A stretch of 64,000 nucleotides of DNA from Sphingomonas anseongensis (GCF_023516495.1 NZ_JAMGBC010000001.1:1884501-1948500); one strand, 5' to 3'; shown: positions 7,621 to 17,692, numbered from the stretch's first letter. The notes: generated by a model from the sequence alone, not told the origin. Translations and numbers: made by a program.

Positions 7621-8802
7621 ATGCTTGCCAAGTCAGTTTCCGCTTATCGCAGCGCGGTCGTTGCCCTTCTTGCCGGCTGCGTTGCGATCCCCCTAGCGGC
7701 GCAGCCCGCCGCTCCGGCGCCCGCGGCTGGTGCGGTTCCCCCAGCCAGCCCGGCCGCGGCGCCGGCAACCGATCCCAAGACCCTGCCGCTCGAGGAAGGC
7801 GAGGGCCGGGCGGTCGCGCTCAAGCTGGCCGACGAGCTGATCAAGTCGTTCGTCTTCCGCGACAATGCCGAGGATTATGCGGCGATGCTCCGCAAGAACG
7901 CCGCGGCCGGCCGCTATGACAAGGGCACTCGCGGCGAGCTCGCCACCATGATGACGGACGACCTGCTCGCGGTTCACAAGGACGGGCATTTGCACGTGAT
8001 GCTTGCCCCGCCGCCGGAGCGGGCAGGCGCGGCAGAGGCTCCGCAGCGTCGCGGACCGCCGCCGGGCTGGCCGCCGCTGATCCAGGCCGCGAAGACGATC
8101 GCTCCGGGCATCGGCTACATCCGCTTCACCGCGTTCATGGGCACCGACGAGGAAGTGGCCGCGGTCCGAAAATGGCTTGCGGAGAACGCAAACGCCAAGA
8201 CCCTGATCTTCGACCTTCGCAACCATCACGGCGGGGGCCTGGACGAGCAGGACGCGATCTTCTCCTACCTGTTCGCCAAGCCCACGCCGCTGGTGAAGAT
8301 GGCAGTGGCCAAGGACCTGTTCGATCGCGGCGATTCACCGCTGGCGTCGGGCCCGACCCTGAAGTTCGAGGCGCAGGGCGACAAGATGGTCGCGACGCAC
8401 ACCGCCATTCCCGGCGCGGACACTCCGCTTCGCACCGCGAAGGTCTATCTGCTGGTGTCGAACAAGAGTGGATCGGCCGCCGAGCATTTCGCGCTGGCGC
8501 TCAAGTCGAGCGGCCGGGCAACGCTCATCGGCGAGGCGACCGCCGGAGCGAACCACTTCGGCGGCGGCCAGCCGCTCAATGAGCATTTCGGGGTGTGGAT
8601 GCCGGTCGGGCGAACCTATGACATCAAGACGGGCAAGGATTGGGAAGGTGACGGGGTCGCTCCCGACATCGCCGCCGATCCCCGGCAGGCCTTGGTCGTG
8701 GCGCTGGAGAAGGCCGGGCTGAGCCATGACGAAGCGGTGAAGCTCGACGCGCAGGAAGTGCCGGGCGAGCCGGTGCATCGGGACAAGCTTCGGGCGCGCT
8801 AA
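7621..8802 (+). CDS. S41 family periplasmic serine peptidase
   Basis: The 393-residue protein has a signal peptide (VALLAGCVAIPLAAQ) and an Ala/Pro linker. The tail-specific protease fold follows: a strand-rich region with GIGYIRFTAF, then FDLRNHHGGG. The nucleophilic Ser lies in the GSAAEHFALALK motif (VSNKSGSAAE). There is no PDZ domain, so it belongs to the short PDZ-less S41 proteins. A GGGAGA ribosome site precedes the ATG. It probably cleaves C-terminal tails or peptides in the periplasm; the substrate is unknown. Confidence 0.85.
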   Translation: MLAKSVSAYRSAVVALLAGCVAIPLAAQPAAPAPAAGAVPPASPAAAPATDPKTLPLEEGEGRAVALKLADELIKSFVFRDNAEDYAAMLRKNAAAGRYDKGTRGELATMMTDDLLAVHKDGHLHVMLAPPPERAGAAEAPQRRGPPPGWPPLIQAAKTIAPGIGYIRFTAFMGTDEEVAAVRKWLAENANAKTLIFDLRNHHGGGLDEQDAIFSYLFAKPTPLVKMAVAKDLFDRGDSPLASGPTLKFEAQGDKMVATHTAIPGADTPLRTAKVYLLVSNKSGSAAEHFALALKSSGRATLIGEATAGANHFGGGQPLNEHFGVWMPVGRTYDIKTGKDWEGDGVAPDIAADPRQALVVALEKAGLSHDEAVKLDAQEVPGEPVHRDKLRAR

Positions 8803-8899
8803 GGCTCAGCCTTCGCAGCAGCCGCCTATTCACGACCGATGACGCGGTCGCCTTCCACTCAGTCCTGTCCTCCCCAACCGAGGGCGCGGACCATGGTGC

Positions 8900-9274
8900 T
8901 CAGAATGGACTGACGGGGTGACCGTTGTCGCCGCCCTGGGCCAGGATGGCGATTGCGATGAACACGGGAACGAAGAACAGCACTCCGATGCCCAGCCAAT
9001 CAGGGTGCGGCTGCTGGTAACCCTGTTCCTGGAGCGCGGCGGAGCTGGCCGCCATTCCCGCGACAGCGGGGGACAGGGATGCAGATGGCGTTAGAGGCGC
9101 CGTACATGCAGCGCCTTGATCGCAATAGGCGGTCCTGGACTGTTCGCTTCCGAGAATGCTCAGCGAAACCAGCGGATCCAGCGCAGGTCCGGATCTCGCC
9201 GGCGCGGCATAAACGGCTTGTGACGAGAGGAGGGCGGCTGCGCCTGCCGCCAATAAGGAACTGCGGATCGTCAT
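8900..9274 (-). CDS. Small exported protein with one C-terminal membrane segment, unknown function
   Basis: The 124-residue product has a signal peptide (TIRSSLLAAGAAALLSSQAV). A Ser/Ala-rich region with two Cys follows (AYCDQGAACTAP), then a hydrophobic segment near the C-terminus (LGIGVLFFVPVFIAIAILA) and a short hydrophilic tail. The ATG at 9274 has GGGAG six bases upstream. The in-frame ATG at 9280 sits too close to that site. I recognise no family. Downstream of the preceding L,D-transpeptidase gene there are no overlaps, so it is probably transcribed alone. Confidence 0.6.
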   Translation of the reverse strand: MTIRSSLLAAGAAALLSSQAVYAAPARSGPALDPLVSLSILGSEQSRTAYCDQGAACTAPLTPSASLSPAVAGMAASSAALQEQGYQQPHPDWLGIGVLFFVPVFIAIAILAQGGDNGHPVSPF

Positions 9275-9397
9275 AGCCATCTCCCTGTTCCGACACAGGG
9301 GGCTGTGCTCTCATCCGAGCACCCGTCTCAATCAGGGTTTCGCCCGAGATCGCCGCAGAAATTCGAACTTCGGCAATCGGTCGAAGCGGACGCGGAA

Positions 9398-10090
9398 TCA
9401 CTTCGTCGCAATATATGCCTTGTACTTCGCCATCCTGGCCTTGTGCTGGCGCAAAATCTCCTCGTGTGCGGCCACGGCCCTGCCGAATTCGGCCAGTGCG
9501 CGGTCGGCATCCGCCTGCAGCGCCGCCTTCTTTCGCGCAACCTCATCCAGGGCGCTCTGGTACTCGGCGGCCGTTCGCGCCCGCTCCGCGAGCTCCGCCT
9601 CGTCGATGATCGTGACCGGCGTTCCAACCTCGGTCACGCCGTAGAGGAGCCTGGCAAAGTCCCTGGGCAACCGGATACAGCCGTGAGACGCCGAATAGCC
9701 GGGCAGGTGGCCGGCATGCATCGCGACACCCTTATCGGTGAGCCGCTGCATGTAGGGCATCGGAGCATCGTCATAGGTGCCCGACCGATGCATGAGCTCT
9801 TTCTGGAGGATGGCGAACATGCCGGTTGGCGTCTCGCGCCCCTTGCTGCCGGTGGATATTGTCGAAGCGGCAATGGGCGCCGTACCTCGGTACGCCAGAA
9901 CGCGCTGTGTGGTCAGATTGATCACAAGGGACAGTGGCCCGCTCGAAGCGGCCTCCGGCTCCCAGACAAATTGGCCGTTGCTCAGTCGATCTGCTCGCTC
10001 CATGACGGAGAGCTTCTGGTGTGTCACTGGCTGTGCGGTGGCCGCGACTGCAAGGCACGCCAGAAATCCGAATTCGATCAGCCGTTTCAC
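9398..10090 (-). CDS. L,D-transpeptidase (YkuD) with C-terminal coiled coil
   Basis: The 230-residue protein has a signal peptide and a YkuD domain. The catalytic motif is HAGHLPGYSASHGCIRLP, in which the Cys forms the acyl-enzyme with peptidoglycan stem peptides. After the catalytic domain the last 70 residues are Ala/Glu/Arg-rich with heptad spacing (ELAERARTAAEYQSALDEV and onward), a likely coiled coil. It may make 3-3 cross-links or attach proteins in the cell wall. GTG at 10090 has GAGG six bases upstream; a TTG one codon earlier is possible. A close paralogue of its catalytic domain is at 25068-26042. Confidence 0.88.
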   Translation of the reverse strand: MKRLIEFGFLACLAVAATAQPVTHQKLSVMERADRLSNGQFVWEPEAASSGPLSLVINLTTQRVLAYRGTAPIAASTISTGSKGRETPTGMFAILQKELMHRSGTYDDAPMPYMQRLTDKGVAMHAGHLPGYSASHGCIRLPRDFARLLYGVTEVGTPVTIIDEAELAERARTAAEYQSALDEVARKKAALQADADRALAEFGRAVAAHEEILRQHKARMAKYKAYIATK

Positions 10091-10239
10091 CAATGACCTC
10101 GTTCAGGCTCTTCCCTCCCGAACAGGCCCCCGTTGGCGGGCCGCGCTTTACGGTGACCACGGGTGCCGGGCCATCCGGATAGTCATGGATGCAGACTGAG
10201 GAGCGGACGGCAGGGTGGAAGTCGCCGGATACTGAACGA

Positions 10240-11781
10240 TCAGGCCAGCGCTTCCTCGATCAGCCGGCGGCTGTTGTCGAGGCCATAGAGGGCGATGAAG
10301 CTACCCATTCGGGGACCCTGCGATGAACCCAGCAGGGTCTCGTAGAGTGCCTGGAACCAGCTGCGGAGATTGTCCTTGCCGAAATGCTGCTTGCCCACTT
10401 CGAACACGAGATGCTGGATCGTCTCCGCGTCCGCATCCGCAGGTAGCTTCGCCAATTCCGAATCCAGGTCGCGTAGCGCCGCTGCTTCCTCCGCTGTCGG
10501 CGGGCGGCGCTTCAGATTGGGGACGACGAAGTCGCGAGCATAGTTGACGGCGAGGCCGATCAGCTGGTCGAGCTCCGCATCGCTCGCGGGCGAGGTGCCG
10601 GGCGCGTAGCGCTGGACGAACTTCCACGCGGTGTCGCGATCGTGAAGCCCGGGCAGGCTGACGAGGTTGAGCAGCAGTCCGTAGGTCAGCGGGAGAAGCT
10701 GTTTCGGCACCTTGCCGGCATGGATGTGGTGGACCGGGTTGCCGAGTTTCTGCTCGAGCGGCTGCTTGGGATAATTGGCCCGGAATTGCCAATATTCGTC
10801 GACCGCGCGCGGGATGACGCCGATGTGAAGGCTCTTCGCCTTCCTGGGCTCGCGATAGATGTAGAAGGCGAGGCTCTCCTCGGAACCGTAGCGCAGCCAT
10901 TCCTCGAGGCTAAGCCCGTTGCCCTTCGACTTGGAGATCTTCTCGCCCTTTTCGTCGAGGAACATCTCATAATTGAAGCCTTCGGGCGGGCGGCCGCCGA
11001 GGATCCGCGCGATCTTTCCGGACTGGACGACGCTGTCGATAAGGTCCTTGCCGGCCATTTCGTAATCGACCCCGAGCGCAACCCAGCGCGCGGCCCAGTC
11101 GACCTTCCACTGAAGCTTGGCGTGGCCGCCGAGCGCCGATTGCTCGATGCGCTGCCCTTCATCCTCGAAGGCGATGATTCCCGCTTCGGCATCGACCACC
11201 TCGACCGGGACCTGGAGCACGATTCCGCTGGTCGGCGAGATCGGAAGGACGGGCGAATAGGTGCGGCGGCGCTCCTCGCGGAGGGTGGGGAGCATCACGC
11301 CCATCACTCCGTCCCAGTTGCGGAGCACCTGGCGGATCACATCGTCGAAACGGCCCGCACGGTAGCATTCGGTCGCCGAGAAAAAGTCGTAGTCGAACCC
11401 GAAGCGGTCGAGGAAGCTGCGGAGCATCGCATTGTTGTGAGCGGCGAAGCTGTCGTGGCTCCCGAAGGGGTCCGGGATGCGGGTCAGCGGCTTGCCGAGG
11501 TTGGCGTGGAGAAGCTCGGCGTTCGGCACGTTGTCGGGCACCTTGCGGAGCCCGTCCATGTCGTCGCTGAAGGCGATCAGGCGCGAGGGCGCCCCGGTCA
11601 GCTCCTCGAATGCCCGGCGGACGAAGGTCGTTCGCAACACCTCGTTGAAGGTGCCGATGTGCGGCAGTCCGGACGGGCCGTAGCCGGTTTCGAATATGAC
11701 CGGCTGGCCATCGGGCTTGCCGTCCGGCCAGCGCTTCAGGAGCTTGCGCGCCTCCTCATAGGGCCAGGCCTTCGACTGCAT
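10240..11781 (-). CDS. lysK: Lysyl-tRNA synthetase, class I
   Basis: The 513-residue product has the class I signatures: HIGT at residues 41-44 and the KMSKS-type loop KISKS at 281-285, with a Rossmann core and a helical C-terminal anticodon-binding part. It charges tRNA-Lys with lysine. The class I enzyme replaces the usual class II LysRS in most alphaproteobacteria. The ATG at 11781 is preferred because the family begins shortly before the PYEEARKLL segment. A TTG ten codons upstream is the only longer option. The gene stands divergent to the DinG-like helicase with about 70 bases between them. Confidence 0.95.
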   Translation of the reverse strand: MQSKAWPYEEARKLLKRWPDGKPDGQPVIFETGYGPSGLPHIGTFNEVLRTTFVRRAFEELTGAPSRLIAFSDDMDGLRKVPDNVPNAELLHANLGKPLTRIPDPFGSHDSFAAHNNAMLRSFLDRFGFDYDFFSATECYRAGRFDDVIRQVLRNWDGVMGVMLPTLREERRRTYSPVLPISPTSGIVLQVPVEVVDAEAGIIAFEDEGQRIEQSALGGHAKLQWKVDWAARWVALGVDYEMAGKDLIDSVVQSGKIARILGGRPPEGFNYEMFLDEKGEKISKSKGNGLSLEEWLRYGSEESLAFYIYREPRKAKSLHIGVIPRAVDEYWQFRANYPKQPLEQKLGNPVHHIHAGKVPKQLLPLTYGLLLNLVSLPGLHDRDTAWKFVQRYAPGTSPASDAELDQLIGLAVNYARDFVVPNLKRRPPTAEEAAALRDLDSELAKLPADADAETIQHLVFEVGKQHFGKDNLRSWFQALYETLLGSSQGPRMGSFIALYGLDNSRRLIEEALA

Positions 11782-11851
11782 CGCGGCAGAACGGAGGGTT
11801 TGCGCGTCCAAACTCGTTGCTCTTCTGTTCTCGTGCGGCCAAGGTCGGGAT

Positions 11852-14581
11852 GTGCCCGCTCCATTGCCCCTTCCAGCACTTCACGCAACCCACGCCGGAA
11901 TCTGGCTTGCCGATGCGAGCGGTGAGGTTCGCGAGGCGACAAGGGGGGAGGCTATCGCCCGGGCCGCGGAAACCCCGCACATCATCCTCAACGCGCCGCT
12001 GGTCGGCCAGAGGCTCGGCTATGCGGAGCTTTCCGGCCTCGACGTGCTGGAACTGTTCGCCTTTCTTCATCCGGCGCGCTTCGTCGTCCCTACACCGGCG
12101 GGGCTTAGCCGGGTGGTCGGGCTCGAGCCGCCGGCGAGCGAGGCCGAAGCCGTGGGAGCGCTTCAGCAGATCGCGGCGAGGCTGCTGGACCGGCTCGCGG
12201 ATCCCCACTGGCCCGAGCGCGAGGGCGCGTGGACCGTGAACGCAAGCCTCCACCGGCTCGGCTGGGGCTGGGCGCCGCTGGTCGGGACCCGGCTGGAGCG
12301 GCCCGAGCGCGGGGAGCGAATGCTATTCTCGCGGCTTCCGCAATGGGAGGAATCGGGCGACCGCCCGCCGCCGCTCGCGACCAAGGTCGATCCGGGAGAG
12401 GCGGAGGCACGGCTGGGCGCTTTGACCGGCAAGTCGGCGGAGCCGAGGGAAGGGCAGAAGGCCATGGCCGCGGCGGCCGCGAGCGTGTTCGCTCCGCGCC
12501 GGTCGCGCGACGGGCCGAACATGCTGCTTGCCGAGGCAGGCACCGGGATCGGCAAGACCCTCGCCTATCTCGCGCCGGCATCCATCTGGGCGGAGCGGTC
12601 CGCGGGCACGGTCTGGGTTTCGACCTTCACCAAGACGCTGCAACGCCAGCTCGATTCGGAAGGGCCGAGGCTGTTCGCCGACGCGAAGGAGCGGGCCCGG
12701 CGGATGGTGATCCGCAAGGGCCGCGAGAATTACCTGTGCCTGCTCAATTTGGAGGATGCGTTGCAGGGCGGCTTCGCGGGCCGCGCAGCGATCCTCGCGC
12801 AGCTGGTCGGTCGCTGGGCAGCCTACAGCAAGGACGGCGACATGGTCGGCGGCGACCTTCCCGGCTGGCTGCCCAGCCTGTTCCGCCGCGCCGGTTCCGC
12901 GGCCCTGACCGACCGCCGCGGCGAATGCGTCTACGGCGGCTGCCCGCACTATCGCCGCTGCTTCATCGAGAGGGCCGAACGGGCGGGACGCGAGGCCGAC
13001 CTGGTCATCGCCAATCACGCGCTGGTGATGATCAACGCCGCACGCTCGCGTGAGACCGCGCCGCAGCAGATCGTGTTCGACGAAGGTCATCACCTGTTCG
13101 ACGCCGCGGATTCGACCTTCGCGATTGCTTTAAGCGGGCAGGAAGCCATCGAGATGCGGCGCTGGATCGTGGGGCCGGAAGGCCGCTCGCGCGGGCGAAG
13201 GCGCGGGCTTACCGCGCGGCTGATGGACGTCGCTTCCTACGATGAGGAGGGTGGCGCGGCGCTCGAGCAGGCGATCGACGCCGCCCGCGCCTTCCCCTCG
13301 GAAGGCTGGCTCGCGCGGCTCGCGGAAAGCTCGCCATTTGGCCCGATTGAGGCGCTCCTGTCGGAGGTGCGAGGGACGGTCTACGCGCGCTCGCGGGCGC
13401 AGGACGCGGGCTATGGGCTGGAGACCGAGCTCGCCGAGCCCGACGGCGCCCTGGTCGACAAGGCGGCGGCGGCGCTCGAAGCGCTCGAGGCTCTGCAGAG
13501 GCCGCTGGCGGTGCTGTCTCGGCGATTGGAGGCCGTGCTCGAGGACGCGCCCGACTGGCTCGACACCCAGGCTCGGGCGCGCGTCGAGGGCGCGATCAAC
13601 GGCCTCGGGTGGAGGCGCGAGACGCTGGTCGCGTGGGGCGCCCTGCTCGCGCGGATCGGCGGAGCGGCCGATCCGGATTTCGTCGATTGGCTCGCCGTCG
13701 AGCGGGTGGACGGGCGCGAATATGACGTCGCGATCAATCGCCGCTGGCTCGACCCGACGCGCCCGCTCGCGCAGGTCGTGTTGAAGCCCGCCCAGGGGGT
13801 GCTCGTCACCTCGGCGACATTGCGGGGCGGCGACGGCTGGGAGGCCGCCGAGCAGCGCACCGGCGCGGCGCACATCGACAGCTCGGTCGGACGGTTCGAG
13901 GCGGATAGCCCCTTCGATTACGGCGCCTGTTCCGAAGTTCTGATCGTCACCGACATCCGCAACGGCGACCTCGCGGCGCTCGCGGGCGCCTATGCGCGCC
14001 TGATCGAGGCGGCGAAGGGCGGGACTTTGGGCCTGTTCACCGCGATCCAGCGGCTGAAGGCGGTTCACGCGCGGATCGCCGACCGGCTCGCGAGGGCCGG
14101 CCTTCCCTTGCTCGCCCAGCACGTCGACCCGATCGACCCCGGAACACTCGTGGACATCTTTCGCGACGATCCCCGCGCTTCGCTGCTCGGCACCGACGCT
14201 CTTCGCGACGGGGTCGACGTTCCGGGCGAATCCTTGCGGCTGGTGGTGCTGGAGCGGGTCCCCTGGCCTCGCCCGACGGTGCTCCACGCCGCCCGGCGGA
14301 TGGCGAACGGCGCTAGCGCCTATGACGACCGCGCCGTTCGAGCCCGGCTTGCGCAGGCATTCGGCCGGCTGATCCGCCGCGAAGGCGACCGGGGCATATT
14401 CGTGATCCTGTCGGCGGCGATGCCGTCGCGGCTTCTTCGGGCATTTCCGCCCGGAGTTCCGGTCAGCAGGGTACCGCTTGACGAGGCGATCGAACGGGTG
14501 CGGGCGTCGCTCGAGCGCGAGGGCGGCGAGAGAGTCTCAGTCGTAGAGAGCGGAAGCGAGGCTGTCGCGGATTTCGATTAG
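11852..14581 (+). CDS. DinG/XPD-like ATP-dependent DNA helicase
   Basis: The 909-residue protein starts at GTG 11852. After about 200 family-specific N-terminal residues it has Walker A (AEAGTGIGKTLAYL). Four Cys follow that fit an iron-sulfur domain (one in NYLCLLNLEDAL, then CVYGGCPHYRRC). A DEGH Walker B (VFDEGHHLF) and C-terminal motifs (LLGTDALRDGVDVPGE and a QAFGRLIRR arginine-finger helix) complete the superfamily 2 core. It should unwind damaged or structured DNA in the 5'-3' direction, as XPD-like enzymes do. Its 3' end overlaps the convergent MerR gene by 45 bases. Confidence 0.88.
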   Translation: MPAPLPLPALHATHAGIWLADASGEVREATRGEAIARAAETPHIILNAPLVGQRLGYAELSGLDVLELFAFLHPARFVVPTPAGLSRVVGLEPPASEAEAVGALQQIAARLLDRLADPHWPEREGAWTVNASLHRLGWGWAPLVGTRLERPERGERMLFSRLPQWEESGDRPPPLATKVDPGEAEARLGALTGKSAEPREGQKAMAAAAASVFAPRRSRDGPNMLLAEAGTGIGKTLAYLAPASIWAERSAGTVWVSTFTKTLQRQLDSEGPRLFADAKERARRMVIRKGRENYLCLLNLEDALQGGFAGRAAILAQLVGRWAAYSKDGDMVGGDLPGWLPSLFRRAGSAALTDRRGECVYGGCPHYRRCFIERAERAGREADLVIANHALVMINAARSRETAPQQIVFDEGHHLFDAADSTFAIALSGQEAIEMRRWIVGPEGRSRGRRRGLTARLMDVASYDEEGGAALEQAIDAARAFPSEGWLARLAESSPFGPIEALLSEVRGTVYARSRAQDAGYGLETELAEPDGALVDKAAAALEALEALQRPLAVLSRRLEAVLEDAPDWLDTQARARVEGAINGLGWRRETLVAWGALLARIGGAADPDFVDWLAVERVDGREYDVAINRRWLDPTRPLAQVVLKPAQGVLVTSATLRGGDGWEAAEQRTGAAHIDSSVGRFEADSPFDYGACSEVLIVTDIRNGDLAALAGAYARLIEAAKGGTLGLFTAIQRLKAVHARIADRLARAGLPLLAQHVDPIDPGTLVDIFRDDPRASLLGTDALRDGVDVPGESLRLVVLERVPWPRPTVLHAARRMANGASAYDDRAVRARLAQAFGRLIRREGDRGIFVILSAAMPSRLLRAFPPGVPVSRVPLDEAIERVRASLEREGGERVSVVESGSEAVADFD

Positions 14582-14950
14582 GCGCTCGACGTTCACCGTC
14601 GGGCGGGGCTCCGGCTGCGGCTGAAGCGCCTCCGGCTGAAGCCCGGGCTCTGCCGGCCGATCCACATATTTGATGCCGACCTGGGGCGACTCGTCCTCGC
14701 CGCTGCCGCCGCGACCGCTGAGCACCTTCTGCACTCCTCGGATCGTGTAGCCTTCCTCGTTCAGCAGGCGGTGGATCCGGCGAGTAAGCTCGACGTCGGC
14801 TGGGCGGTAATAGCGGCGGTTACCTGCGCGCTGGAGCGGACGAAGCTGCGGGAACTTCGATTCCCAATAGCGCAGGATGTGCTGGGCGACGCCCAGCTCG
14901 GCGGACAGCTCGCCGATTGTCTTGAAGGCTCCTGGCGCCTTCTCGGCCAT
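14537..14950 (-). CDS. MerR family transcriptional regulator
   Basis: The 137-residue protein opens with a MerR DNA-binding domain (TIGELSAELGVAQHILRYWE, then RRYYRPADVELTRRIHRLL). A short linker leads to a Pro/Glu-rich tail and a terminal helix. There are no metal-binding Cys, so it is not a metal sensor. Genes of this type follow ihfA in many alphaproteobacteria, and here it begins 4 bases after the ihfA stop. It overlaps the convergent helicase gene by 45 bases. Confidence 0.9.
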   Translation of the reverse strand: MAEKAPGAFKTIGELSAELGVAQHILRYWESKFPQLRPLQRAGNRRYYRPADVELTRRIHRLLNEEGYTIRGVQKVLSGRGGSGEDESPQVGIKYVDRPAEPGLQPEALQPQPEPRPTVNVERLIEIRDSLASALYD

Positions 14951-14953
14951 TGA

Positions 14954-15280
14954 TTACTTGGCGATCCGGTCGCGAAGAATCTGGCTTGCGCGGAAGGTCA
15001 TCACCCGGCGCGGAGCGATCGGAACCTCGACCCCCGTCTTCGGATTGCGGCCGACCCGCTGGCCCTTGTCGCGCAGGATGAAGCTTCCGAATCCGGAAAT
15101 CTTCACATTCTGCCCTTCCGAAAGGGCGTGGCACATGTGGTGAAGGACGCGCTCGACGAAGCTCGCCGATTCGGCGCGCGAAAGGCCGAGGTTCCGATGG
15201 ACCACGTCAGCCAGGTCGGCACGAGTCAGAGTGCCGTTCAAACCGGTCTGCCCGATCCTTGCGATGCCCAAGTCGGCCAT
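14954..15280 (-). CDS. ihfA: Integration host factor subunit alpha
   Basis: The 108-residue DNA-bending protein has the HU/IHF fold: the N-terminal helical pair ([20 protein letters not shown]) and the beta-arm segment with [17 protein letters not shown], in which the Pro intercalates into DNA. IHF-alpha pairs with IHF-beta (not in the window). The ATG at 15280 has GGGAGAAG upstream, better than the in-frame codons further out. It lies after fabH and before merR, the usual alphaproteobacterial order. Confidence 0.95.
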   Translation of the reverse strand: MADLGIARIGQTGLNGTLTRADLADVVHRNLGLSRAESASFVERVLHHMCHALSEGQNVKISGFGSFILRDKGQRVGRNPKTGVEVPIAPRRVMTFRASQILRDRIAK

Positions 15281-15379
15281 GTTCTTCTCCCGCCCCCAAT
15301 TATCCCGATTCCGGTCCATGACCGTAACGGAAACGTCGCGTGTCGGCAATTCGACTTTTCGCCGAATCTCCAAATTTCC

Positions 15380-16339
15380 TCAGTATTTGAGCGCTGCAGC
15401 GCCCCATGTAAAGCCGCCGCCCATCGCTTCCAGGATCACGATGTCGCCGCGCTTGATCCGTCCGTCGCGAATGGCCGTATCGAAAGCCAGCGGCACCGAC
15501 GCCGCCGAGGTATTGGCGTGTTTGTCGACGGTGACGATCACTTTCTCACGCGGGAGGCCGAGCTTCCTGGAGGTGGCATCGAGAATCCGGGCGTTCGCCT
15601 GGTGCGGGACCACCCAGTCGACGTCCGCCGGGGTCAGTCCGGCCGCCGCCAAGACCTCTGACAGGACCTCGGCGAGGTTGATCACGGCGTGGCGAAACAC
15701 CTCGCGCCCCTTCATCCTCAGCTTGCCGACCGTGCCGGTCGTGGAAGGCCCGCCGTCGACAAACAGGAGGTCGTTGTGGCGGCCATCGGCATGGAGGCGG
15801 GTGGCAAGGATGCCGTCCTCCGATTCCTTCGCTTCGAGCACCAGGGCCCCGGCACCGTCCCCGAACAGGACGCAGGTCGCCCGGTCCTCCCAGTCGAGAA
15901 GGCGGCTGAACGTCTCGGCGCCGATCACCAAAGCTCGCTTGGCGGTGCCGGAGCGAAGCATCGAGTCGGCGACGGTCAGCGCGTAGAGGAAGCCGGTGCA
16001 CACGGCGTGAACGTCGAAAGCGACGCAATCGTCGATTCCGAGCATCGCCTGCACCTTGGTCGCCGACGACGGGAACGTCTGGTCAGGCGTCGCGGTCGCA
16101 AGAACGATGAGGCCGATGTCTGTCGGAACCAGGCCCGCCTGCTCCAGCGCGCTCAGCGCCGCGTCCCGAGCTAGGGTCGCGGTGGTCTCGCCTTCGCCGG
16201 CGATATAGCGGCTGCGGATCCCGGTTCGCTCGACGATCCAGCTGTCGGAGGTATCGACGGTTTCAGCCAGCTCGTCATTGGTGACCCGGCGCTTGGGCAG
16301 CGCCGAGCCGACTCCCGCGATGACCGACCGCATCGTCAC
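15380..16339 (-). CDS. fabH: Beta-ketoacyl-ACP synthase III
   Basis: The 319-residue enzyme condenses acetyl-CoA with malonyl-ACP to start fatty acid synthesis. The catalytic triad is visible: Cys114 in HAVCTGF, His in VPHQANARI and Asn in [12 protein letters not shown]. The start is GTG 16339, overlapping the plsX stop as GTGA. An ATG two codons downstream is an alternative. It forms the rpmF-plsX-fabH-ihfA run. Confidence 0.96.
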   Translation of the reverse strand: MTMRSVIAGVGSALPKRRVTNDELAETVDTSDSWIVERTGIRSRYIAGEGETTATLARDAALSALEQAGLVPTDIGLIVLATATPDQTFPSSATKVQAMLGIDDCVAFDVHAVCTGFLYALTVADSMLRSGTAKRALVIGAETFSRLLDWEDRATCVLFGDGAGALVLEAKESEDGILATRLHADGRHNDLLFVDGGPSTTGTVGKLRMKGREVFRHAVINLAEVLSEVLAAAGLTPADVDWVVPHQANARILDATSRKLGLPREKVIVTVDKHANTSAASVPLAFDTAIRDGRIKRGDIVILEAMGGGFTWGAAALKY

Positions 16340-17385
16340 TCCGCTGCCTCGTGGTTGAAGGCGTGGGCGCGGAAGTCGTCGAGATCCTCGCCGATCTTCC
16401 GGGTGATGTCGTTACGGACCATCCGGTCGGCGACCCTGATCGCGTTGGCGACGCCCTTCGGGCTCGCTCCGCCGTGGCTTTTGACCACGAGGCCGTTGAG
16501 CCCGAGGAAGACCGCGCCATTGTGGTTGTTCGGGTCGAGGTGGACCTTGAGCAGGTTCAGCGCCGGGCGGGACAAAGCGAAGCCCGCCTTCGACCGGAGC
16601 GAGCTCTTGAAGGCGCGACGAAGGAGGTCGGTGACGAAGCGGGCGGTGCCCTCGGCGGTCTTGAGCGCGATATTGCCGGAGAAGCCGTCGGTGACGACGA
16701 CATCGATATTGCCGCGTGACAGCTGGTCGCCCTCGGTGAATCCGTCGAACGACAGAGGCAGATAATCGGCCTCGCGAAGCAGCGCCGCGGCTTCCTTGAG
16801 CTCGTCGGTGCCTTTCAGCTCCTCCGTACCGATGTTGAGGAGCCGGACCCTCGGCTTGTCGATCTTGAGTCCGCAGCGGGCATAGGCCGCGCCCATGACG
16901 GCGAACTGGACCAAATTCTGGGCGTCGCACTCGGTGTTAGCGCCGAGGTCGAGCATGACTACGTCGGTGTCGCCCATGGTCGGCAGTAGGGCCGCGAGGG
17001 CGGGCCGGTCGATCCCGGGCATGGTGCGGAGCGCGAGCTTCGACATCGCCATCAGTGCGCCGGTGTTGCCTCCGGAAACCGCTGCGTCGGCGAGCCCGTC
17101 CTTCACCGCCGCGATCGCCATTCCCATCGAAGTGGTGCGGGCGCGGCGGATGGCCTGGCTCGGCTTTTCCGTCGCCGCGATGGCTTCGGGCGTGTGGTGG
17201 ATTTCGACCGCATCGCCGATGGCCGAATGCTTCGAAAGCTCCGGAGCGATCACCCTTTCGTCGCCGAAGACGAGGAAGCGGAGGGCGGAGTCGCGGCGGA
17301 GCGCTCGAGCGATGCCGGCGATCATCGCCGCCGGGCCGCTGTCTCCACCCATTGCGTCAATGGCGATCCGAGGCGCTGCGTCCAT
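16336..17385 (-). CDS. plsX: Phosphate acyltransferase PlsX
   Basis: The 349-residue protein has the PlsX start ([16 protein letters not shown]) and the internal [12 protein letters not shown] and [10 protein letters not shown] segments. It converts acyl-ACP to acyl-phosphate for phospholipid synthesis, at the inner face of the membrane. It begins 27 bases after the rpmF stop and overlaps fabH by 4 bases. Confidence 0.96.
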   Translation of the reverse strand: MDAAPRIAIDAMGGDSGPAAMIAGIARALRRDSALRFLVFGDERVIAPELSKHSAIGDAVEIHHTPEAIAATEKPSQAIRRARTTSMGMAIAAVKDGLADAAVSGGNTGALMAMSKLALRTMPGIDRPALAALLPTMGDTDVVMLDLGANTECDAQNLVQFAVMGAAYARCGLKIDKPRVRLLNIGTEELKGTDELKEAAALLREADYLPLSFDGFTEGDQLSRGNIDVVVTDGFSGNIALKTAEGTARFVTDLLRRAFKSSLRSKAGFALSRPALNLLKVHLDPNNHNGAVFLGLNGLVVKSHGGASPKGVANAIRVADRMVRNDITRKIGEDLDDFRAHAFNHEAAE

Positions 17386-17412
17386 TAGTGCAGGCCCTTC
17401 CGCGCTCGTGAC

Positions 17413-17592
17413 TTAAGCCTCGTCCTTGACGATCTCGCGGCCGTTATAGTGACCGCAGGCCGAGCACAGGTTGTGCGGCAGCTTGAGCTCGCCGCAGTTC
17501 GGGCACTCCTGGAACTGCTTGGCTTCAAGCGCATGATGGCTGCGGCGCATGTTGCGCTTGGAGGGCGAAGTTTTTCTCTTGGGGACAGCCAT
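17413..17592 (-). CDS. rpmF: 50S ribosomal protein L32
   Basis: A 59-residue basic protein read from ATG 17592: it begins [18 protein letters not shown] and has a zinc ribbon, CPNCG about 30 residues from the start and CSACG later. It fits bacterial L32 in size and sequence. As in most bacteria it precedes plsX. A candidate promoter lies 100-130 bases upstream. Confidence 0.97.
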   Translation of the reverse strand: MAVPKRKTSPSKRNMRRSHHALEAKQFQECPNCGELKLPHNLCSACGHYNGREIVKDEA

Positions 17593-17692
17593 TGCGGCAC
17601 CTGTATGATTTCGTAAAAAAATTGGCGACGATCTGCGCCGATTTCCAGCGGATTACTCCGCGGCGGCGGCCGGATCGTCGCGAACCGCGGCT

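Noticed and set aside
11159-11925. Plus-strand continuous frame over the lysyl-tRNA synthetase
   Set aside because: It is the antisense of a gene with clear class I motifs.
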